From Legionella micdadei (lineage in GTDB: Bacteria > Pseudomonadota > Gammaproteobacteria > Legionellales > Legionellaceae): a stretch of 64,000 nt of DNA. The DNA lies in assembly GCF_000953635.1 (NCBI RefSeq), contig NZ_LN614830.1, forward strand, positions 1,789,001 to 1,853,000, read 5' to 3'. Of this stretch, positions 56,510 through 64,000 are shown in pieces. Within the stretch, counting starts at the first letter, position 1, and each line of letters opens with the position of its first letter. Below the pieces are notes generated by a model, which worked only from the letters and a program-made list of their open reading frames with translations, did no database searches and was not told the DNA's origin. A program made the translations under genes and the position numbers.

Positions 56510-57308
56510 AATTCACAACCTGTACGTGAATAGCAGTGTATGGATTAGCTTGGATAATGACTAGCAGTGATTGTCTAGCAAGCTCCAATATTGCTAATAA
56601 CGTTACTGCAAGCCCCATTCTTCCTTCCACTCGATTAAACAATTGGGTAAAAATCACCGTCTTATCACGATTTAATCGATCGAGTACCAAAGACATACGC
56701 TCCCTTACAGACAAAGGTTCCCGAGAAATTTGGTGGTTTACCAAATGACTTTGTCGCTTAATTAATTCGCGCATTGCTTCAACTAAACTATCTATCTCGA
56801 CATCAGGATGCATCACTGTCCTTTCCATATTTTCACAGGGCAAAGAAAATCGGAATACGTCCCGGTCGCAGCGTGGTAAATTATCAAGTTCTAGAGCTGC
56901 GTTTTTAAACTGCTCATAAACTTGTAATTTCCTCACTAACTCCAAACGAGGATCTTCTTCCGCTTCCTCTGTCTGGCTAGGATTAACTGGCAATAATAAG
57001 CGCGACTTTATTTCTGCAAGCATAGCCGCCATCACTAAATAATCGGCAGCCAACTCCATACGACGCTCTTCCATCATGTGGATGTATTGCATGTATTGCT
57101 GAGTGATATGGGCAATTGGAATATCTAGGATATCGATGTTCTGGCGGCGGATAAGGTATAACAATAAGTCCAATGGCCCAGAAAATGACTCCAATAAGAT
57201 TTCCAATGCATCTGGAGGAATAAATAAATCAGGCGGTACTTCGGTTACTGGTTTGCCATCGACAATTGCTAATACAGGGATCGTTGGTGTTAATACATCA
57301 ACATTCAT
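56502..57308 (-). CDS. scpA: Kleisin subunit ScpA
   Basis: 268 residues. N-terminal ESFSGPLDLLLYLIRRQNIDILDIPI is the ScpA signature, then AADYLVMAAMLAEIKSRLLLP; the C-terminal winged helix includes ILELARQSLLVI. It bridges SMC heads. The N-terminal 35 residues (before the signature) are longer than in most homologues. Its start shares one base with the trpS stop (TAATG). Confidence 0.94.
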   Translation of the reverse strand: MNVDVLTPTIPVLAIVDGKPVTEVPPDLFIPPDALEILLESFSGPLDLLLYLIRRQNIDILDIPIAHITQQYMQYIHMMEERRMELAADYLVMAAMLAEIKSRLLLPVNPSQTEEAEEDPRLELVRKLQVYEQFKNAALELDNLPRCDRDVFRFSLPCENMERTVMHPDVEIDSLVEAMRELIKRQSHLVNHQISREPLSVRERMSLVLDRLNRDKTVIFTQLFNRVEGRMGLAVTLLAILELARQSLLVIIQANPYTAIHVQVVNYE

Positions 57309-58522
57309 TAGTAATCCAAACCCATTACTTCACGAACTGTATTAAGATTTTTATTCGCTTCCTCTCTGGCAGCCTCCGAACCCTCTGCAATGATACGCTT
57401 TACCGAAGCAAGATCAGCTTCATATTCCTTTGCAGCGGCTTGAATCGGTTGTAATTCATGATTAATTGCCTCAATAATCGGTCTTTTGCAGTCTATACAA
57501 CCAATACCAGCTGTACGGCAACCAGTCTGTACCCACTCTTTTACATCGTCTGGCGAATAAACTTTATGCAACTGCCAAACTGGACACATGTCAGGTTCTC
57601 CCGGATCTGTACGTTTAACACGTGCAGGATCAGTGGGCATAGTTAAAATTTTCCTTTCGACCTGTTCAGGTTCTTCTCGCAATTGAATTGTATTATTGTA
57701 GGATTTCGACATCTTTTGCCCGTCCGTACCCGGCATTTTTGATGTTTCGGTAAGCATTGGGTGTGGTTCGGGTAATATAATTTTCCCTGAACCATCCAAA
57801 TATCCTAATAAGCGCTCTTTATCACCAATTGACAAATTGCTTTGATTAGCAAGCAAAGCCTTAGCCGTATTTAATGACTCCAGGCAGCCTTCTTGTTGAA
57901 ACGCTTTACGCAACTGAGTATAAAGAGAACCATTTTTCTTTCCCATCTTTTTGATAGCTTCCAACGCAAGCGACTCAAAATTTGGTTCTCGACCATAGAT
58001 AAAGTTAAAACGTCTAGCTATTTCGCGAGTTAACTCGATATGTGCGACCTGATCTTCGCCAACAGGCACATAATCTGCCTTATACAAGAGCACATCGGCG
58101 CTTTGAAGCAACGGATAGCCTAAAAAACCATAAGTTGATAGATCTTTATCGTGTAATTTCTCTTGTTGATCCTTAAAACTAGGAACCCGCTCAAGCCACC
58201 CTAATGGTGTGATCATGGATAATAAAAGATGCAATTCAGCATGCTCCGGCACCCATGATTGAATAAAAATTTTCGACAAACTGGGATTTAAGCCACAAGC
58301 AAGCCAATCAACTACCATATCCCATAAAATAGACTCAATAAAGCCAGGCTCATCATAGCGGGTTGTCAAACCATGCCAATCTGCTACAAAAAAATAACAA
58401 TCGTATTGATGTTGTAGTTTAAGCCAATTTTTTAAAACACCATGGTAATGTCCTAAATGGAGACGGCCGCTGGCGCGCATTCCTGATACAACTCGTTTAT
58501 TAGCACTGAATAAAGCTGACAT
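57308..58522 (-). CDS. trpS: Tryptophanyl-tRNA synthetase
   Basis: 404 residues, class I synthetase. HIGH-like HLGHYHG in MRASGRLHLGHYHGVL, and KMSKS in GQKMSKSYNNTI. Longer than E. coli TrpS (about 334) because of an extended C-terminal part that includes the C-x5-C-x2-C cluster CRTAGIGCIDCKRPI, seen in the longer TrpS type. It charges tRNA-Trp. Coupled to scpA. Confidence 0.95.
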   Translation of the reverse strand: MSALFSANKRVVSGMRASGRLHLGHYHGVLKNWLKLQHQYDCYFFVADWHGLTTRYDEPGFIESILWDMVVDWLACGLNPSLSKIFIQSWVPEHAELHLLLSMITPLGWLERVPSFKDQQEKLHDKDLSTYGFLGYPLLQSADVLLYKADYVPVGEDQVAHIELTREIARRFNFIYGREPNFESLALEAIKKMGKKNGSLYTQLRKAFQQEGCLESLNTAKALLANQSNLSIGDKERLLGYLDGSGKIILPEPHPMLTETSKMPGTDGQKMSKSYNNTIQLREEPEQVERKILTMPTDPARVKRTDPGEPDMCPVWQLHKVYSPDDVKEWVQTGCRTAGIGCIDCKRPIIEAINHELQPIQAAAKEYEADLASVKRIIAEGSEAAREEANKNLNTVREVMGLDY

Positions 58523-58589
58523 CTAAATCCTTCACTTTGTTTGTAACATTAATCAACTAGTAATATCGGGTACTAGAACCTGTACATTA

Positions 58590-59210
58590 TTACCTGAATG
58601 GTTCTGGATCCCCTTTTCCTTCACGCAAAATGACAGGGTAATCACCTGTCAAATCAACCACTGTCGTTGGTTGATGACCACAATTTCCACCATCAATGAT
58701 TAAATCAATTTGATTCCCCAATAAATCCCTAATTGCCTCAGGCTCACTCAGTGGTGCAGAAGCTCCAGGTAAAATGAGTGTTGTACTCATTAGAGGGGCC
58801 TCGAGGCATTCAAGCAAAGACAAGGTAATGTTATTTTCCGGGACGCGCAAGCCCAAAGTCCTACGTTTTGGATGTAACATTAATCTTGGAACTTCATGTG
58901 TTGCGTTTAAAATAAAGGTATACGATCCTGGGGTAAACGCTTTTAACAAACGAAAGATAGCATTTGAAACTTTCGCATAAGTACCTAGTTGTGATAAATC
59001 TCGACACACTAGGGTCATATTATGATTTTTATCCAATTGACGCAGACGCCTAATCCTTTCTAAAGCCGCTTTATTTCCCAATTTGCAACCCAATGCATAT
59101 CCGGAGTCAGTGGGGTACACTATTAATCCACCCTCTTCAATAATCGCTGCTGCCTGCCTCAATAATCGTGCTTGCGGGTTATCTGGATGAATTGCAAAAA
59201 ATTGGCTCAT
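58590..59210 (-). CDS. Sua5/YciO/YrdC-family protein (YciO type)
   Basis: 206 residues. Family segments: GGLIVYPTDSGYALGC, RIRRLRQLDKNHNMTLVC, FTPGSYTFILNAT and RRTLGLRVPENNI, STTLILPG. The domain binds tRNA and makes threonylcarbamoyl-AMP in TsaC; the PTDSGYALG sequence and position beside the PHP gene and trpS point to the YciO paralogue, whose role is less certain. It follows the PHP gene by 12 bp on the same strand. Confidence 0.87.
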   Translation of the reverse strand: MSQFFAIHPDNPQARLLRQAAAIIEEGGLIVYPTDSGYALGCKLGNKAALERIRRLRQLDKNHNMTLVCRDLSQLGTYAKVSNAIFRLLKAFTPGSYTFILNATHEVPRLMLHPKRRTLGLRVPENNITLSLLECLEAPLMSTTLILPGASAPLSEPEAIRDLLGNQIDLIIDGGNCGHQPTTVVDLTGDYPVILREGKGDPEPFR

Positions 59211-59222
59211 TAGTGTCCCCTG

Positions 59223-60050
59223 TTACATAATCCATTGGTGCCAAATTGGCCTACAGTTTAACGGTAATTGCCTCTGTCTTCCAAGTGAAATACGCGACAA
59301 AGTCTCACCATGGTAATCTGAGCCAGTGGAAGCATACAACTGATAGCGTAAACAAAGTTCAGCTATTTCCTGCACTTGCGCAAGCGTCATATCGCCTGAA
59401 ACAACTTCCATTCCTATACCGCCTGCTTCTTTAAACTCACCAATTAATTCCCGCAGTTTTGTACGGGTGAGAGAATATTTTAAGGGGTGGGCAATAACAG
59501 CACTTCCTTTTGCTTTTAGGATGCCTTCTACTGCTTCGGGAATAGAAATCCAAGGTGTCGGAACAAAAGCAGGCTTTCCTCTTGCTAAAAATCGGTCAAA
59601 TGCTGTCTGTAAATCCCTCACCAATCCCTCTTCGACAAAAATCTGAGCAAAATGAGGACGGGCAATTCGATTATGACCTGCAATCGCACATGCCTTATCG
59701 TATGCATCCTCAATTCCACATGCCCGCATTCTTTCAGCAATCTGCTGTGCCCGAGCTATTCGGCATCCATTCTGTTGCTTGATTAACGCTTGAATATGCT
59801 CATTATCGACATCAAAATTTAGACCTAGAATATGGATATCATATTTTTTCCAGCGCGTGCTAAATTCTATCCCGTTTATTATTTTAATGGGGTACCCTGA
59901 TGCGGCTTGTTGAATGACCTTTACTCCATCTATGGTATCGTGATCGGTTAATGCCAAAGTCGTAATGTTAGCTTCCAGCGCTTTTGACACTAACGCTTTA
60001 GGAGAGAGTATTCCATCAGAAAAATTGCTATGGCAGTGTAAATCAATCAT
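59223..60050 (-). CDS. PHP-domain phosphoesterase (Rnm/YciV type)
   Basis: 275 residues. PHP metal motifs: MIDLHCHSNFSDG, ALTDHDTIDG, GIEFSTRW, VIAHPLKY, and STGSDYHG. This is the YciV group, characterised as 3',5'-nucleoside bisphosphate phosphatase and 5'-3' exonuclease on short RNA. Gene order PHP-yciO-trpS-scpA-scpB-rluB is conserved in many gammaproteobacteria. The 160-bp gap upstream to the lyase-like gene holds no gene. Confidence 0.9.
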   Translation of the reverse strand: MIDLHCHSNFSDGILSPKALVSKALEANITTLALTDHDTIDGVKVIQQAASGYPIKIINGIEFSTRWKKYDIHILGLNFDVDNEHIQALIKQQNGCRIARAQQIAERMRACGIEDAYDKACAIAGHNRIARPHFAQIFVEEGLVRDLQTAFDRFLARGKPAFVPTPWISIPEAVEGILKAKGSAVIAHPLKYSLTRTKLRELIGEFKEAGGIGMEVVSGDMTLAQVQEIAELCLRYQLYASTGSDYHGETLSRISLGRQRQLPLNCRPIWHQWIM

Positions 60051-60209
60051 AAGCGGGCAGGGTATGAATTATGTTAGAGATTAACTAATATTTAATTAAG
60101 TATATCAAATTAGAATAACCCCAAAAAGAAAATAAGACCAGGTAACTTACTATGTTGCAGGATAAAAGTCACTTATCTTTTAAATAAATCTAAAATCAAA
60201 TCAACACTT

Positions 60210-61916
60210 CTAACTAACAATAGTCGCATGAGTGGGTGTTAACGGTTCGTAATTATGAATAAACTTAGACGCTTTTTCAATGTCAGGGGTTAAAGTCCGA
60301 TCTTCGTTTAAAAAAGGTACCTGCTTTCGGAAGTCTAAGAATAATTTTGAGGTGCCCACACCTAATTTTAATTGAGGATCGGTAATTTTTCGTAGGTCTA
60401 CTGCCTGGCTTGCATGCATTAATTCGATACCCATGACCCCGTAAAGATTGTTGATAATTTGCTTCGTTTTTTCAATAGCGAGTAATGAATTTGTAGCCAC
60501 ATCTTCTATTTCGCCAGCTACTGGATAATTTACTGCTTGAATCGACTTCCCAAGTTCTTGAATACTATCATTCAAGTAAATAAGTGGTTTTTGAATTGCT
60601 CCAAAGGCAATAGTGGTGTTATTAGGCGAGAGAAAGCGGGACAGATGAGTAAACCGCGGGGAACTTAATTTAATTGTTCTTTGGGTAGAGCTGGCAGAAA
60701 GATGACTTAAAGCAATATTCAATTCTTCAAAATTTAGCACCCAAGGAATCGGATCGAAATTTGCAGTAGGGATTACTGCTCCAGTCAACTGATTACCGCT
60801 AATATAGTAAATTTTTTCTTGTGGAGACGCATTGCTATCGGGAATGATATCCAGGATAACCGCTGGATTATCGTCGGAAGAATTGATTTGTAAATTGAGA
60901 TTTTTTTCTAATACCTCCAAAACATCGCGGGCAGCACCATTTACCTGGCTTTCTGTGCGAAAACTCAATGGATCCTGGAGCGCCCTAGATTGCGAAAGTG
61001 AGAAGAGATAGGAGCCAGCCAAATTTTTAAGAACATTTTTTGCCGACTTTTGTTGCCCAGAATAAGGGCGAAGTTTCTGAACTGGCTCCATAAAGGGAGC
61101 AATGTTTCCATTTAACCCTTCTAAGCTTAATGCAGTGAGTAAATCATATTTGTCCAGCAATTTTTTTAAATCAAAAACAGTTAATGCTCCGATTCCTGCT
61201 GCATAGGCGTTTGAACTAAATAGTGCAAGCGCGTCTTTTGCGTATAGATTTAAGGGTTGTAAACCAGCCAATTTTAATGCCTCACTTGCCGGCATTTTTC
61301 TATTTTGATAAAAGACTTCCCCTTCTCCAATCATCGCAAGCCCTATTTGAGCAAGAAGTGTAATATCCCCTTCCCCTATCGTTCCCCCAGAAGGAAACAT
61401 GGGAGTAATGCCTTTGTTTAGAAAATCAACAAACATATCAACGACAGCTGGCTGAACGCCTGCATGTCCCAACAAAAGGGTATTTAACCTTATTAACATA
61501 GCAGCTCGAACAGAATCAATTGGCGCGATAGGGCCGACAGAGGCACTTGTTGCATGAAGGTTTTTTAAGTTAAATTGCTCAGACAATTTTCTTGCCTCAG
61601 ATGTAAGAATACTCCCATGAAATATCGTCTTATCTTTGTTTAAACCAACACCACGATTTAAGCCGTATACAGGTAAATTTTTTTCTGTTGCCAAAAGCAA
61701 TAATTGATGTGAATTTTCAACTCTTCTTGCAGCAGCTTCGTCAATTCTAACCATCCAGCCTTGCCTTGCAATCTTTACAATATCATTAATGGTCAGATTT
61801 GAGCCGGTTAGAGTTAAGGCCTGAGTTTGATAGGAATAAGATACTTGGGAGCAAAGCAGAAGAAGTAAAATGAGAAATCTAGAATCTAAAATTTTTTGAA
61901 TATACCAAGATAACAT
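60210..61916 (-). CDS. Exported ammonia-lyase-family protein lacking the MIO triad
   Basis: 568 residues. A signal sequence or membrane anchor (FLILLLLLCSQVSYS, residues 14-28) precedes a full aromatic amino acid lyase domain: YGLNRGVGLN (84-93, aligning with YGINTGFG), SVGPIAPIDSVRAAMLIRLN, GEGEVFYQN, and SDDNPAVILD. At the cofactor site, where HutH has VGASGD, this protein has IGEGD with Gly181-Glu182-Gly183, so the Ser needed to build MIO is missing. It probably cannot act as a normal ammonia-lyase. An AAGGGAC lies upstream of the ATG. It is divergent from a response regulator gene. Function unknown. Confidence 0.85.
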   Translation of the reverse strand: MLSWYIQKILDSRFLILLLLLCSQVSYSYQTQALTLTGSNLTINDIVKIARQGWMVRIDEAAARRVENSHQLLLLATEKNLPVYGLNRGVGLNKDKTIFHGSILTSEARKLSEQFNLKNLHATSASVGPIAPIDSVRAAMLIRLNTLLLGHAGVQPAVVDMFVDFLNKGITPMFPSGGTIGEGDITLLAQIGLAMIGEGEVFYQNRKMPASEALKLAGLQPLNLYAKDALALFSSNAYAAGIGALTVFDLKKLLDKYDLLTALSLEGLNGNIAPFMEPVQKLRPYSGQQKSAKNVLKNLAGSYLFSLSQSRALQDPLSFRTESQVNGAARDVLEVLEKNLNLQINSSDDNPAVILDIIPDSNASPQEKIYYISGNQLTGAVIPTANFDPIPWVLNFEELNIALSHLSASSTQRTIKLSSPRFTHLSRFLSPNNTTIAFGAIQKPLIYLNDSIQELGKSIQAVNYPVAGEIEDVATNSLLAIEKTKQIINNLYGVMGIELMHASQAVDLRKITDPQLKLGVGTSKLFLDFRKQVPFLNEDRTLTPDIEKASKFIHNYEPLTPTHATIVS

Positions 61917-62066
61917 TGATTATGTCCCTTTCTCATAATTAATTGAATGATATCACTTATTCTTGTTAACTCTCCATAGTCTTATCTTTAAAAAAAGTAA
62001 GGGCAGAATCAAATATTTATTTTTTATAATTTATCCTCAATAACACAGCTTGCCTCAATTCCTTCT

Positions 62067-62075
62067 TGCTATAAT
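62067..62075 (+). promoter_or_regulatory. Extended -10 promoter of the response regulator gene
   Basis: TGCTATAAT: a perfect -10 hexamer at 62070-62075 with the TGn extension and no good -35. The start would be about 62082, giving ATG 62108 a leader of roughly 26 nt. Confidence 0.55.
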
Positions 62076-62107
62076 TAAGTATAAGGGTGGTTTTTCGAGC
62101 ATTTCCC

Positions 62108-62587
62108 ATGTCTACGAAGCTTCATATCGTTTTGGTTGAGGATAATGTTATCAACCGAAATAAGATGAAACAAATTTTGGAAAAGCTATTTCCTTGTAAA
62201 GTAACAACATTTACCCATGGTATAGAAGCTGTTAATTTTCTACTTGCTCCATCAAGTGCGTATGATTTAGTTATTCTTGATGGCCGATTGCGTTCTCTTC
62301 CTCACACCTTACAAAGCTTTGCTATTGATGGACCTGATATCGCTGAGAGCTTAAAAGAAAAAGGGATAAAAGCAAGGGTTGTTTTATGGTCGAATGATCC
62401 AGATATGTTACAGCGTTTTGATGAAGTATATGGAAGAAGACTCCCCGAAATCGAAAAACCTTGTCGAGAAACAAACGTACAAGCTGTATTAGCTCCAATC
62501 ATTCAATTAATGCTCTCAAATGAAACATCCCCACAAGATTTTAACGAGGCGGAAGATGCTTCAAGAATTTCCTCCTCACTCAATTAA
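62108..62587 (+). CDS. Single-domain response regulator
   Basis: 159 residues from ATG 62108; a GTG at 62087 is in frame but would leave almost no leader. CheY-like receiver: acidic pair Glu11-Asp12 in VLVEDNVIN, phosphoacceptor Asp58 in LVILDGRL, Ser95 in VLWSND and Lys117 in IEKPCRE. Between Asp58 and the usual DG turn there are about nine extra residues (SLPHTLQSFAI region), which is unusual. No output domain; the C-terminal 30 residues are polar. No histidine kinase gene is nearby. Confidence 0.85.
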   Translation: MSTKLHIVLVEDNVINRNKMKQILEKLFPCKVTTFTHGIEAVNFLLAPSSAYDLVILDGRLRSLPHTLQSFAIDGPDIAESLKEKGIKARVVLWSNDPDMLQRFDEVYGRRLPEIEKPCRETNVQAVLAPIIQLMLSNETSPQDFNEAEDASRISSSLN

Positions 62588-62810
62588 ATTGATTTTGTAA
62601 TCAACCGATTAAGGATTAATAAATCCAATTACACCAATTAATTAGAACCATTTCATCTAAGCTAAATTTAAGCCAGTAATTCAAATACAATAGGCATAAA
62701 CTTTATACCAAGATGTTAATCGAATTGCCTGCAATAAACGCAATACTTGCTAAAAAACTAGTTTTTGAACTATCCTTCACTCATAGAGAACTTATTTTTT
62801 TAATATCGCT

Positions 62811-63764
62811 TTGAGCAGTACACTGCATAACGAAAAAATTGCTTTTCCTAACCTGAGTTCGCATCAACTAGCAAATCTATGTGGTGCTTTTCATGAAAAT
62901 ATCAGATTTTTAGAGAGTTTTTTTAATATAACTATCAAGATTGGCCATGAAGAAATTAGTTTATTTGGTAATTCAAATATTCGCCTCAACAAAGCAAAGC
63001 AAATCATTAAACAACTTCATCAATTCGCTGATAAGCCGATTCAGGTTGAATTAATTAATTCATTATTATTTGAACAAGATGAGGATTCTCAAATCACCAT
63101 GTCACCCATCAAACTGTCTCGAAAAACCATTTTGCCTCGTAATAAAAAACAAGCTGACTATCTAACAAGCATTAATGAGCATGATATTGTCTTTGCCGTT
63201 GGTCCCGCCGGTACTGGTAAGACTTATCTTGCAGTTTCTAAGGCAATTGAATGTTTTGAGAAAGGCGAAGTCCAACGACTTGTCTTTGTTCGCCCCGCAG
63301 TTGAAGCGGGAGAAAAATTAGGCTTTTTACCTGGAGACCTCGTTGAAAAGGTTCTGCCTTATTTGCGTCCCATTTATGATGCTTTATATGAAATGATTGG
63401 CTTTAAAGAAACCCAAAAACTTATCCAAACTGATGTTATCGAAGTCTTACCTTTAGCGTTTATGCGCGGTAGAACCTTAAATGAAGCCTTTATCATTCTC
63501 GATGAAGCCCAAAATACCACTATCACCCAGATGAAAATGTTTTTAACACGTATGGGTTTTGGCTCTAAAACAGTAATTACAGGTGATATGACGCAAACAG
63601 ATTTACCTAAAGGAACCGATTCAGGATTAGCCCACGCCATTCGCCTACTCTCTAACATCAGTGAGATTAGCATCCATACATTTACAAGCCGTGAAGTCGT
63701 AAGGCATCCTCTGGTTTCTCAAATTATTGATTGTTATGACGAAGCCAAAAAGGATAAAGAATAA
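62811..63764 (+). CDS. PhoH-family ATPase (YbeZ)
   Basis: 317 residues. The N-terminal KH-like part is followed by the PhoH ATPase: Walker A FAVGPAGTGKTYLAV, FVRPAVEAGEKLGFLPGD, Walker B AFIILDEAQNTTITQMKMFL and ITGDMTQTDLPKG. In gammaproteobacteria ybeZ is linked with ybeY in rRNA processing, and ybeY starts 11 bp after this stop. The start is TTG 62811; no Shine-Dalgarno is evident and the next Met is nearly 100 residues in. The upstream 223-bp gap shows no other gene. Confidence 0.93.
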   Translation: MSSTLHNEKIAFPNLSSHQLANLCGAFHENIRFLESFFNITIKIGHEEISLFGNSNIRLNKAKQIIKQLHQFADKPIQVELINSLLFEQDEDSQITMSPIKLSRKTILPRNKKQADYLTSINEHDIVFAVGPAGTGKTYLAVSKAIECFEKGEVQRLVFVRPAVEAGEKLGFLPGDLVEKVLPYLRPIYDALYEMIGFKETQKLIQTDVIEVLPLAFMRGRTLNEAFIILDEAQNTTITQMKMFLTRMGFGSKTVITGDMTQTDLPKGTDSGLAHAIRLLSNISEISIHTFTSREVVRHPLVSQIIDCYDEAKKDKE

Positions 63765-63775
63765 GGATAAGAATA

Positions 63776-64000
63776 ATGAATTATCATATTGATTTACAGC
63801 ATGCCTGTGCGCATTCTATTCCAGTCGCAGATGAATTACTCATTCAATGGGCAGAACTTACCTTAGCCGAACATAAAGAAACAGCAGAATTGACTTTGCG
63901 TTTAGTCGATGAAGAAGAAATGACCCACTTAAACCATACTTATAGGCAACAGAATAAAACAACCAATGTGCTTGCTTTTCCCAGTGCTATCCCTGATGAC
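63776..64000 (+). CDS. ybeY: Endoribonuclease YbeY, 5' part (runs off the window)
   Basis: First 75 codons only. Start ATG 63776 follows AAGGATAAGAAT. The sequence reads MNYHIDLQHA at the start and LNHTYRQQNKTTNVLAFP near the edge, which is the YbeY signature (LNxxYRxxxxxTNVLSFP). The metal-binding H-x3-H-x5-H motif lies beyond the window end. YbeY takes part in 16S rRNA 3' maturation and ribosome quality control. Confidence 0.92.
   Translation, partial: MNYHIDLQHACAHSIPVADELLIQWAELTLAEHKETAELTLRLVDEEEMTHLNHTYRQQNKTTNVLAFPSAIPDD

Noticed and set aside
1-64000. CRISPR arrays, tRNA or rRNA genes
   Set aside because: No regularly spaced repeats, cloverleaf-like segments or rRNA-like stretches were recognised by eye in the intergenic regions.

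Overview
This 64 kb window reads as ordinary chromosome of a low-GC gammaproteobacterium of the Legionella type. The basis is the gene order (yceD-rpmF-plsX-fabH-fabD-fabG-acpP-fabF-mltG-tmk-holB, rsfS-rlmH-mrdA-mrdB, scpA-scpB-rluB beside trpS, a type II secretion gspF plus gspGHIJK set). The window also holds several proteins of the kind Legionella uses as Dot/Icm effectors: patatin-like lipases, a leucine-rich-repeat protein and orphan coiled-coil or helical proteins. The species assignment is inference; no rRNA, tRNA or CRISPR was seen.

Layout: 1-6.2 kb holds a DUF2513 protein, a PAP2 phosphatase, two MFS transporters, anmK and tatD. From 6.3 to 16.3 kb on the minus strand lies the fatty acid/cell-envelope cluster, with a coiled-coil protein inserted between holB and tatD. 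From 16.4 to 24 kb are mnmA, erpA, an L,D-transpeptidase, dnaQ, rnhA, an SDR and hutU-hutH. From 24 to 28.5 kb are a peptide transporter, a small membrane protein, a patatin and a frameshifted LRR gene. From 28.8 to 32.6 kb is the rsfS-rlmH-mrdA-mrdB elongasome operon. From 32.7 to 40.5 kb are a secreted papain-like protease, rnhB, a GnnA-like gene with lpxB (lipid A), fis, htpG and a bestrophin. From 40.6 to 41.9 kb is a complete IS256-family element with terminal inverted repeats and an 8-bp target duplication. From 41.9 to 46.1 kb are a 733-residue patatin with a small acidic partner, then glnA. From 46.2 to 51.1 kb are the type II secretion genes, with an SGNH hydrolase placed antisense between gspF and gspG. 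From 51 to 64 kb are a Sel1-repeat protein, an SDR, a 591-residue orphan, rluB-scpB-scpA-trpS, a Sua5/YciO protein, a PHP phosphatase, an exported ammonia-lyase relative, a response regulator, phoH and the start of ybeY.

The most unusual items are: (1) an exported member of the histidine/phenylalanine ammonia-lyase family in which the Ala-Ser-Gly triad that forms the MIO cofactor is replaced by Gly-Glu-Gly, lying in the same window as a canonical hutH; (2) PmrA-like tandem boxes with 11-bp periodicity in front of fis (three copies), the large patatin gene and, more weakly, the coiled-coil gene, all with the same 7-bp distance to a -10-like hexamer, suggesting a shared virulence-type regulation; (3) a leucine-rich-repeat gene split by a one-base shift in an A/T run; (4) the gspF/gspG split.
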